From Epiperipatus broadwayi (Eukaryota > Onychophora > Udeonychophora > Euonychophora > Peripatidae), in assembly GCA_028023455.1 (NCBI GenBank), contig JAQFVV010006215.1, positions 5,193,230-5,257,229 on the forward strand: a stretch of 64,000 nt of DNA, written 5' to 3'. Position 1 is the stretch's first letter. The number at the start of each line of letters is the position of its first letter. Of this stretch, positions 10,400 to 19,145 are shown one piece after another. The position numbers and the translations under genes are program-made. The notes beneath the pieces were generated by a model. It saw only the letters and a list, made by a program, of their open reading frames with translations, was not told the origin of the DNA and did no database searches.

Positions 10400-12640
10400 T
10401 TTCTTATATAAATGTAGATCTGAAGAGATAATTCCCAAAGTTTTTGAAAGTAAAACCTTCAATTCACTCTCAGAGAGCTGACAAAATTACTCAGAGTTGG
10501 TGAAGCTCTGTTAAAAGAAAGAATAAAATGCTGAAAGGTTTTCTAAGTATCAAACAATGCATTCCATTCATAATGTAGAATGTTTTCTAAAAAATAAACT
10601 TACTGATTAAGACTACATGAGAGTTTCTCAAGCAGTAGGAAAATCATATTCTACATACATGAAAAAATAAAAGAATGCCTAAAGAAGAAACTTGCTAACC
10701 TACATAGACCTATCAAAAATCATAATGTACCAAGCAATGTACCAACTTCATCTGTTAAAAATCTCAGTTCTAAACATCTAACAGGTATTGAAATTTCTGT
10801 TCTTGAAAGAGGATTAAACTTTACCATAACACCATCTAATATCTCTTTATTAGATACAATAGTAGCCACTGAGGAAGTCATTCAAAAATTGCTTTTAGAA
10901 GAAGCAGTAGAATTACGCTAGAGAATAAAAAGAACACTTGACAAGCAACAAAAATTGAAGTCAAACATGTCCTATGGTAAGAGGAAAGCAATTAAATCTC
11001 TCAAAGTAGATAAATCTATAATTATTCTCCCTGCTGACAAAGGCAATGTAACAGTTGTAATGGATACAACTGATTATGACAACAAAATACAAGAACTCCT
11101 TACAGCAGGCCAATATAGAAAAGTGGCAAAAAATCCGAGTACGGAAATAAAGTTACAAGCATTATAATACAAGTATTACTCAGAAAGCATCGCAAGTACT
11201 TGGGTGATTCAGAAAAAAGTAAAACAACATCATATTTCAGAAAAATTCCTCATCTTTATGGTCTACCTAAAATCCATAAGGATTATTTTCCATTAAGACA
11301 TATCGTTAGTTCTAGACCAAAATTTAGCAAGATTTCTTCTCAAAATTCTAAAGTCCTTTGGCGGCACACAAGATCCAGTCCTTTGTCAGTGATTCCAGTT
11401 ACTTAATGACTTACAGGTAAGCTTTGATGTGGAAAGTTTATTCACGAATGTACCATGTGAAAAAGCATTGTCTATTGTAAGTAAAAGATTAAATTGTGAT
11501 AATAGTTTACAAACCAAAAAAGTTCTTCCTGTTGATAATACAATGGAACTATTAATATTCTGCATAAAAACAACCTACTTTCAATATAACACAGAATTCT
11601 TCCAATAAAATCTAGGATGGCTATGGGCTCACCATTGACTCCCCTGATTAGCAACATTTACATGGAAGAACTTGAACCCTTAATCATAAAAACTACTCCA
11701 TTCCACCCAAAGTTTGGCTTCGCTATGTGGATGATACATTTGTTGTATGGCCACATGTTGAAGCACTGCTACAAACTTTCTGGAAACACATCAACAATAT
11801 ATCCCCTTTAATTAAATTCACAATAGAATCAGAACAAGAACAAAAATTGGCATTCTTAGATGTTCTTGTGACAAGACTCCCTCATGACAAAATCAAAACT
11901 ACAGTTTAAGCCAAACCTACACATACAGGAAAATACCCAGCCTATACATCCAATCACACCAGAAACCCAAAACATGGAGTTATACTATCACTATGGAATA
12001 GAGCAAAAAAAGTTTCTTCAGAAACCAGCGATTTGGAAAAAGAAAAGATCTATACAGAACAAACTCTTATGAAAAATGCTTATCCTTCAGCTGTTATTAA
12101 GAAAATGTTAAATAGACAACAAAAAAAACCATCAAGAGAAAAGACAATTATTGGTATTGTAGTGTACCCATACATTCCAAAAATAGCAGACAAATTAAAG
12201 AAAATCTGCAATCAGTATAATATCAGAACAGTTTTCCAAAGACATACCACCCTACAAGGAATTCAAACATCTACAAAGCCTAAACTTAAAATGTTGAAAA
12301 ACTGTATCTATGAAATACCATGTGAATGTAAAAAAACATATATTAGTGAGACCAGTTGTCCCATTGAAAAGTGCTTGCAAAAAACAAACTGATGATTAGA
12401 AGAGAGAAACGATGTGTCTAAGATAGCAGACCATGTATGTGCCAATAAACATATGTTGAATTGGGAAAATACAAAAATATTAGATTGAGAAGAAAAGGTA
12501 CAAAGAAGAAAATTTAAAAAAGCTGCTCACATGACAATGGCAAAAAATCCCATAAGCCAACTTAGTGTGGCTATACATAATGTATAGAAACCATTAATCA
12601 ACTTTGCTCTTAAGGAAAAAATAGAGAAATCAGGAGAAAC
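10400..12640 (+). pseudogene. Penelope-like element: reverse transcriptase + GIY-YIG endonuclease (broken)
   Basis: Penelope-like retroelements encode a telomerase-related reverse transcriptase fused to a GIY-YIG endonuclease. Pieces appear in order across frames. An N-terminal part has NLSSKHLTGIE and VLERGLNF at about 10755-10830. LPADKGNVTVVMD follows at 11025-11065, LYGLPKIHK at 11255-11280 and SFDVESLFTNVP at 11420-11460. GMAMGSPLTPLISNIYMEEL is near 11613-11670, and the catalytic DDTFVVWPH at 11727-11757 is in a different frame from its flanks. The endonuclease part has NCIYEIPCECKKTYISETS (12299-12355), followed by ADHVCAN and NWENTKILD. At least four frameshifts or stops break the frame, so no full protein can be made. 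The 3' end with a tRNA-like module follows directly. Confidence 0.92.
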
Positions 12641-12880
12641 CTTATAGATAGATATATGAAGTTACTAGAGACTGTTGCCTTTGGCAGGATGGCTCAGTTG
12701 GTTAGAACGTTACCTTAAAATTCAATACTCAAGAATCTAAGGGTTCAGGTTCAAATCACATGCTAGTACTGTCACTGGTCAGGCCAGCAACACCTAAAGA
12801 AGGAGAGAATAACCTGTTTGATGTGCTATTACTAACAGTTAAATGTATTTGGAATATTTAAATAAAGTGTGCTGAATTAT
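12640..12880 (+). mobile_element. Penelope-like 3' untranslated end
   Basis: Follows the coding remnant and carries the tRNA-like module, GGTCAGGCCAGCAACACC, TTACTAACAGTTAAATG and TTTAAATAAAG, which may serve as a polyadenylation signal. It is truncated compared with the copy at 9408 because the CCATCATCAC end is missing. Confidence 0.8.
12682..12774 (+). other. tRNA-like module, best-preserved copy
   Basis: The acceptor-like ends are (T)GGCAG and CTGTCA. The A box is GGATGGCTCAGTTGGTTAGAA, including a D-arm GCTC..GAAC pair that is GAGC in related copies. ACTCAAGA gives a CAA anticodon-like loop, and the B box is AGGTTCAAATC. The overall layout resembles a tRNA-Leu(CAA)-derived sequence with extra bases before the anticodon arm. 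That identity is an inference. Confidence 0.65.
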
Positions 12881-13177
12881 TTTTTATAATTTAAAAAAAG
12901 TATGTACCTATAATATATAAGGAGCTATTTTAAATTTCCAATACTAGATGTAGATAATAACAATCAACCCTTAAGCTATCAACAATCTGCCTGTAGTGTA
13001 ATTAACTGAAACTCCATCTTACTGTGCAACTTAACTACATCAGAGACTTGCTTCTTTTCTCATGGTTTATATAATTTTTAACTAAAGCTTTGATTTTTAA
13101 TTTTTCTTAAAAATGTAAAACTTTTATTTTTGCTTATCTAAATGACACTTCAATTTATTAAATCTATATAATTTATT

Positions 13178-13807
13178 TGGTAGTTGTAAATTATTCACTG
13201 TACAGTGCGTGGTTGCGCTGTTTCTCTTTAAAAACATAGCGATATAACATTACCGGGCCTCTAGATTTTTTATCAAATATACCGTATTTTGACATACAGC
13301 TATTTTTTTGTTTTTAATATACTGTTTTTTTACATACGTCTTTTTTATTTGATAAATTTAAAACTATAATAGACACTTTAATTTTTTTTATCTCAAATGT
13401 ACACAATTTTTACATACGACTTTTTTTTTGATTAGAATATACTGTTTTTTGACATACGTCTTTTTTATTTGATAAATTTAAAACTATAAGGGACACTTTT
13501 ATTTTTTTTATCTCAAATGTAAACAATTTTTACATACGACTTTTTCTTTTTTCTTTGGTTTTAATATACTGTTTTTTTACGTACATCTTTTTTAAACTAT
13601 AATCGACACTTACTTTTTTAATTTTTTAAAATGCGGGTTTTTTGCCGGTTTTGTTACATTCTATGGACTTTTTTTTCATTTTTAATACTCATACAAGTTT
13701 GTTAAAAATAGTTTTGTTTTTAATAACAAAAAAACCTCCTTTTTTGGACATTATGTCACAGAAACAGTGCCACCATGTGCTGTACAGTGAATAATTTACA
13801 ACTACCA
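13178..13807. mobile_element. 630-bp inverted-repeat DNA element (MITE) with internal tandem repeats
   Basis: Terminal inverted repeats run TGGTAGTTGTAAATTATTCA and further to CTGTACAG on both ends. TTTATT flanks the element on each side (13172-13177 and 13808-13813), a probable 6-bp target duplication. Inside are about two and a half copies of a roughly 120-bp unit. Each unit has ACATACGTCTTTTTTATTTG, AAAACTATAA and ATCTCAAATGTA in order. No transposase is encoded. Inside the ends lie GTGGTTGCGCTGTTTCT and its inverted counterpart, similar to boxes at 15.4-15.7 kb. Confidence 0.85.
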
Positions 13808-13997
13808 TTTATTCATTGTGAAATGTAAATATTTTTTATTAAAAAAATCATATTTACATTTTATAATCAAGTTTTCTTTTTAAAAAAAGATAGCATATTT
13901 GACAAAATTTAAATTAAATGTTAAACTAATAATTATATTTTAAGATTATAATTAAAAATAGAACTTATAGCATGAGAAAAATGTTTTTTTGTTTTAC

Positions 13998-14098
13998 CTG
14001 ATGAAATGGAAAAGGCAGAGGTAATTTGGTTAAGGAATTTTCTGCATTTCGAGAAACTCCTGTTGAACGCTGAGATGAATTGCATTTATTTACAGGTT
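13998..14098 (-). CDS. Probable downstream exon of the FAM149-like gene
   Basis: Minus-strand open exon of 101 nt between a TTATTTTAG acceptor and a CATCAG|GTAAAAC donor, phase 1 in and phase 0 out. It codes PVNKCNSSQRSTGVSRNAEN and SLTKLPLPFPFHQ. The composition (Ser, Asn, Pro, basic residues) suits the poorly conserved C-terminal half of FAM149 proteins, but there is no motif I can match. Phase 1 does not fit the phase-0 end of the exon at 22086, so at least one exon of 3n+1 nt must lie between them. It could instead belong to another minus-strand gene. Confidence 0.5.
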
Positions 14099-15439
14099 CT
14101 AAAATAACAACACATAAAAAAGTGTCTATGTGTATGTTCTTATACAGAGAAGTATTATAAAAAGATTTAGACATTTTCTCTAAAATATTTTAAACATAAT
14201 ATTAACACGTGCATGCACACAATTATGAAAACAGTACAAATGGGAATCAAAACATTCATATTTTTTAAATTTTCAATATGACTGCTATGGTAACATCAAT
14301 ATAGTAAACATTTCCTTCCAAATTCTTTTGTATATGATCTTATCAATACTGGCAACAAACTAATCTTCATACTCTGATTAGGTAATTATATGATAAATGC
14401 AATCTTAATATCACCTCACAAGAAAGATGTGAAAAGTAGATTTAATGAATAGGCAGTTCGTATAAAAGATGGTGTTAAAAATACTGAGATATCTAATCTA
14501 TTCAATACGATTTACTATAATCTATTCATAGTAATAATAACAAGTCAGATGTCACATGACTTATATATAGCTTGCACTTACAAATATGTAATAATAATAT
14601 TACCCATAATATGCCAGTAAGTTAAGTTCCATCTCAATATAATTACAGATTTTCACATTCAAAAATTCAGTTATCACTAACTACAAACTAATGATGAATC
14701 ATGAAATTATCACAAAGTATCAATATTACAACTTAGAGTAATGATGTATCTATTGTTCTGATATTATCTTATCTTTCTACGAATTGATATTGTAGTCACA
14801 CTGACAATTTGTAAAGACTGAGTGAATTGTGCAAATGTGTGTGCAATATAATGTTTAAAATACTTTAGGAAAATCATTTAAATTTTTTGTTATAACCCAA
14901 CAGTTACAGGATTACAGAAAATTAAACCTTTGAATTTGAAAAAAAAAAGCTTTTACTAAATATATTTTCAATCTGAAATTTGGACATTTAATAGAAGAAT
15001 ACTACAAAAATTTTAGACTATTCAACAAACAAGAGAAATATGCTGAAAATAACAAGAGATAATAAGAAAATATACAAATGAGAAAACAAATAGGTATCAC
15101 TAACATCACTGAAAAAATTAGAACTGAAAGGAAATTGGGTTAAAAGTAGAGAAACTATGGATCAAAGAAATTGATATAAATCTGGAAATCTCTTCATCTT
15201 GCAATGGATTAATAATGGTTGAAAATAATATAATGAGATAAATCCTGAAACAAATTCCAACAATGAATATAATTATTTCTATAAAAAAATTAAATAAATG
15301 GGTAATTATTGCTTTAGGTTATTGGTGCATATATTATATATTTTTTTAAAAAATACTTCAATATTAAAAATTTCAAAATATCAATTATAATTTTTTTTTT
15401 TCTGGTTGGTCTTTTTTTATTATTAAATAATGGGTACTC
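14099..15439. other. Intron-like AT-rich sequence
   Basis: Lies between the exon at 13998 and the GC-richer patch at 15.44 kb. No minus-strand exon that could fill the gap in the FAM149-like gene was recognised, and no repeat family was identified. Confidence 0.5.
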
Positions 15440-15730
15440 TAACCCGACCTGCTATGTGGCCGCTAGAGGCGCTGTTTCTGTGTTTTCACACAGAATATAC
15501 AGGGTAGGGGCCTCGAAAGCAGACGACGCTTATTTCTGCCGCTAGGTGGCGCTGTTCACCATGCGTACGCACAGGAACCTTCCACAAGCTAGCTGGCAGC
15601 TTACATCATCTGCTACCAAGAACCTAGGTGGCGCTGATTGCCGTAAACACATCTAGCTTATGTGTCGTCTGCTATCAGAAACTACCAACATTCTAGCCCA
15701 CTACGCGGTGCTGTTTCTCCACGTTACACA
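15440..15730. promoter_or_regulatory. GC-richer patch with four CTCF-like boxes at about 80-bp spacing
   Basis: Boxes: GCCGCTAGAGGCGCTG (15458-15473), GCCGCTAGGTGGCGCTG (15538-15554), AACCTAGGTGGCGCTG (15621-15636) and a weaker CCCACTACGCGGTGCTG (15696-15713). The core AGGTGGCG or AGAGGCGC resembles the CTCF/dCTCF binding motif. Box starts are 80, 83 and 75 bp apart, so the patch may be a decayed tandem repeat. Base composition is clearly more GC-rich than the surrounding intron. No coding frame is seen. Insulator function is only inferred. Confidence 0.45.
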
Positions 15731-16212
15731 CGGTAAAAACAGCAACCTCTAAATGTCTCATTGCTAACGTTTATGAACATAGTACTTAAAACATTCAGGG
15801 CCTATAATGTACAGGGGTGAAAAATTTATGAAGTCATAACTATTTAAATATACGGTCAAACGTAATAATTTTACATTCTATTTCACCATTTCATGAATCG
15901 ATGTATTTTTAAAGTATGACTTTGTAAAAAGCGATCTGTTTTTTTAATTATTTACTCTAAAAGTGGGGTTTTTTTTTTTTTGTAAATAAAACAAAACGTA
16001 AGTCTGTGGTTTTTTTTTTAAAAAAAAAAAGCTAATTTTTTTCCTACGGCAGTATATCGTTCAAAAATGTATTATTTTAAAAGATTATTGTTTGTAAAAC
16101 TTTTTTTATTACACTTTCAATGCTGAAATGTCAATTTAGAAAAAAAAAAAAAAAAACAAACAGCAGTTCATAAAAAAATTTTAATTTATAATTTTTAAAA
16201 CATATTTTTAAT
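15731..16212. other. AT-rich sequence with long A and T runs
   Basis: Contains poly-T and poly-A tracts of 12 or more at 15970, 16010 and 16140. No gene or repeat family was identified. Confidence 0.5.
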
Positions 16213-17624
16213 ACTGTGTTTTCCCGAAAATAAGACCCAGTCTTACATTAATTTTTGCTCCAAAAGATGATTTAGGGCTTATTTTCAGGGAATATCTTAT
16301 TTTTTTCATGTACAAAAAAATATATTTATTCAAATACAAAAGTCTACATTTATTATTTAAGTACAAAAATCTACATTTATTCAATATTACCAATTCCAAC
16401 AGAATCTAAATAACTTTTACTACTGCTTGAATATGTTACTTTGAGGATAGTAATCATATCACAGAACATTCTTGTTATATATCTGTCATATCTGACCTTG
16501 CCTTTAGAAGTAGATTATTTCAGATTCCTTGCCTGATTGTCTAGCACCCGTCACTATCCAATGGGGATAAATCTTTTGTTGGGGTTCACGCACATTATCT
16601 GAGTGTTTCCAGTAAGATAGGGAATCTGCCATTAAATAGTCAGCCTTTTTGGATGCAAGGCAGAGACCAATTACTTCTGTCAACCTGAACTGAATGTGCT
16701 CTCCAATAAACCCTCTGCCATCAGCAAAGTTATCATGACATCCATGCAGTGAGGCAGGTCCACCTAAGGACTGGAAATTGCAGCTGACTCGAGGCAAGCT
16801 GTCCTGCACAGCCAGAAGAGTCTGAACTAGAGCCGACTCAAGGCAAGCTGTATTGCACAGCCAGAAGTCGTACTTGAATTCGTGAGGCAGGCTATTTATA
16901 TAGCTGGAAGTGAGTTCCATTACTTGGCATGAGTACCTCAGCATTAAATTGTATAGACCATATTTATATGTTTTATTAACTAACATGTGTGTATATTTTT
17001 TGTCACTAACAAATTATACATATTAATTGTCGATTAGTGTCATCTTTTGGTCTATTGGTTTGGAACCGAACCTGTAAATTTAGTCAAACACAACAATATC
17101 AAAATAGTAAAAATTATTTATATGAAGTTAAAATTAGTAATATTTAATTTAAAATAATATATGAAATGTTAAACTGGCTTGATTAATTTGTGAATTGAGA
17201 TTACCAGCTAGTAATAAGTTTCAGCCTTTTCAGACATCAATGTTGATTTATTTACAATATATATGGTTGGACATCAGATGAAAGGGGAATTTTCACATCA
17301 GACTAAATGAAGGCAGGTGCATTGATAAATGAAAAGAAAAATTGTGTTTGCAAGCTTATTAAAATAATTAGTTATAAATCTGCCTGAAAAATAATTTTGT
17401 CTAACATTTATTCAAGTACAAAAATCTAACATTTGCATTTATTCATAAATTCATTATTTTAATTTGAAATGTTTTTCTTTTCTTATGCTAGTTGTAATAT
17501 ATATATATTTAAACGTTTTGAACATTATATTCCATTATTTTATAATTCTATACATCCATTGTATGTTTAATATCCATCCATAGGCCAATAATTTTAACTA
17601 GGTCTTATATTTGGGTAGGGTATC
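16213..17624. mobile_element. Degenerate DNA transposon with imperfect terminal inverted repeats
   Basis: The left end CCCGAAAATAAGACCCAGTC matches the reverse complement of the right end (CCCAAATATAAGACCTAGTT). Near the left end the sequence folds back on itself: AAATAAGACC against GGGCTTATTTTC. Length about 1.4 kb. No recognised transposase and no certain target duplication. It carries an unidentified 160-codon frame on the minus strand. Confidence 0.6.
16504..16986 (-). CDS. Unrecognised 160-codon open frame inside a DNA element
   Basis: The longest open frame in the inverted-repeat element at 16.2-17.6 kb, and less AT-rich than its surroundings. It shows no domain I recognise. The sequence contains a roughly 60-bp internal tandem duplication (GAGGCAAGCTG and CACAGCCAGAAG occur twice), giving the paired peptide segments LCNTACLESA and LAVQDSLPRVS. 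There is no signal peptide, membrane segment or known catalytic motif. It may be an exapted or chance frame, so I regard it as possibly non-coding. Confidence 0.2.
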   Translation of the reverse strand: MLVNKTYKYGLYNLMLRYSCQVMELTSSYINSLPHEFKYDFWLCNTACLESALVQTLLAVQDSLPRVSCNFQSLGGPASLHGCHDNFADGRGFIGEHIQFRLTEVIGLCLASKKADYLMADSLSYWKHSDNVREPQQKIYPHWIVTGARQSGKESEIIYF

Positions 17625-17734
17625 ATTATTACAAAATCTTTATTTTATCTATCCACCTCATGTTTTTTTTTCTAGATCTTTTATAATCTTTTGGAATCCG
17701 ATTAAAGTACATTCTGATTATTTCAATGATATTA

Positions 17735-18780
17735 AACCACTAAACATCACATGATCACTATCTCATACTAGCACAATAATTGTTATTAAACAATTCAAAA
17801 CAAAACAACACTCTCCATATAGTAGTGCCATCTTGTGCTAACAAGAGCAATCAATGGATGCCAGAAGGCTTGTGCATAAAATCCCTATCTAGTGCCTACA
17901 CATCCAATATCCCCAGACTAGTTTCTGGCTTGTGGCCTTCATCAGTGAGGAGCCTTGGATCTGAGAGCACTGCACCTAGATCTTAGGATCTAATGCAACC
18001 CTCCAGCACCCACCTTTTAACTCTATTTAACTACAAAACTATGAGAATGAAATTGAAAACACTATTAATATTTTCAATCCAAGCTCAATAGCTTATATAG
18101 TCATATGGATCTGAACTCAATTCAGTACCCATACATTTTGGTGTCTTTGGCTCTTTAACAACCATAGCCACCACTATCCTATTAGGCAGGATTGGTGTTA
18201 AACCACTAAACATCACATGATCACTATCTCATACTAGCACAATAATTGTTATTAAACAATTCAAAACAAAACAACACTCTCCATATAGTAGTGCCATCTT
18301 GTGCTAACAAGAGCAATCAATGGATGGCACAAGATGGCACTACTATATGGAGAGTGTTGTTTTGTTTTGAATTGTTTAATAACAATTATTGTGCTAGTAT
18401 GAGATAGTGATCATGTGATGTTTAGTGGTTTAACACCAATCCCTCCCTAATAGGATAGTGGTGGCTATGGTAAGAGCCAAAAAACCAAAATGTTGGGTCT
18501 GAATGTGAGTTCAGATCCATATAAGCTATTTGCATGGATTGAATAGTGTTTTTCAATTTCATTCTCATTGTTTTGAGTTAAAAGGTTAAAAGGGGGGTGC
18601 TGGAGGGTGCATTAGATAGCCTAAGTCAGATCCAAGGCTCCCATGCCCCAAATTTTGGGATTTGGATGTGTAGGCACTAGATAGGGATTTTATGCACAAG
18701 CCTTCTGGCATCCATTGATTGCTCTTGTTAGCACAAGATGGCACTACTATATGGAGAGTGTTGTTTTGTTTTGAATTGTT
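17735..18780. repeat. Hammerhead-repeat insertion: minus unit, perfect palindrome, degraded plus unit
   Basis: Flanked by an 11-bp direct repeat CAATGATATTA (17724-17734 and 18781-18791), so it inserted as one block. It has a minus-oriented unit (17735-18200), a palindrome (about 18200-18432) and a plus-oriented unit (18440-18780). The palindrome arms are identical over about 100 bp, and its left arm is also a direct repeat of 17735-17840. The plus unit has many small deletions, including a ruined ribozyme at 18640-18680. Confidence 0.85.
17902..17960 (-). ncRNA. Hammerhead ribozyme (type I), fully consensus copy
   Basis: Minus strand: ATCCAA-GGCT-CCTCA forms the stem I 5' strand. CTGATGA follows, then stem II GGC-CACAA-GCC flanked by A-A, GAAA, helix III ACTAGT, C cleavage site, and TGGGG-ATA-TTGGAT as the stem I 3' strand. 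Every expected core base is present and stem I pairs at both its inner and outer parts. Best candidate for activity in this window. Confidence 0.88.
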
Positions 18781-19145
18781 CAATGATATTAGTATTATCA
18801 GTTTATTCTTTTCCACCTATGTATTTTATTTTTGGTCCCTCCTTGTTAATTAATCCCAGTATACATCTTTCTATGCTTCACATATACTTACTTACACACA
18901 TATTTACAAAATCTTTATTTTATCTAACCACCTCATGTCTTTTTTCTAGATCTTTTATAATCTTTTGGAATCCGATTAAAGTATTCTACACAAAATATCC
19001 ATCATAATTCTGATTATTTCAATGATATTAGTAATATCAGTTTATTCTTTTCACCTATGTATTTTATTTTTGATCCCTCCTTGTTAATTAATCCCAGTAT
19101 ACATCTTTCTATGCTTCACATATACTTACACACATATATAATTAA
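18781..19145. repeat. Tandem duplication of about 235 bp at the insertion target
   Basis: CAATGATATTAGT, TTTATTTTTGRTCCCTCC and CAGTATACATCTTTCTATGC recur with a period of about 235 bp at 18781 and 19019. The block ATCTTTTATAATCTTTTGG before 17735 also matches 18950, so the hammerhead-repeat array inserted into one copy of a host tandem duplication. Confidence 0.75.
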
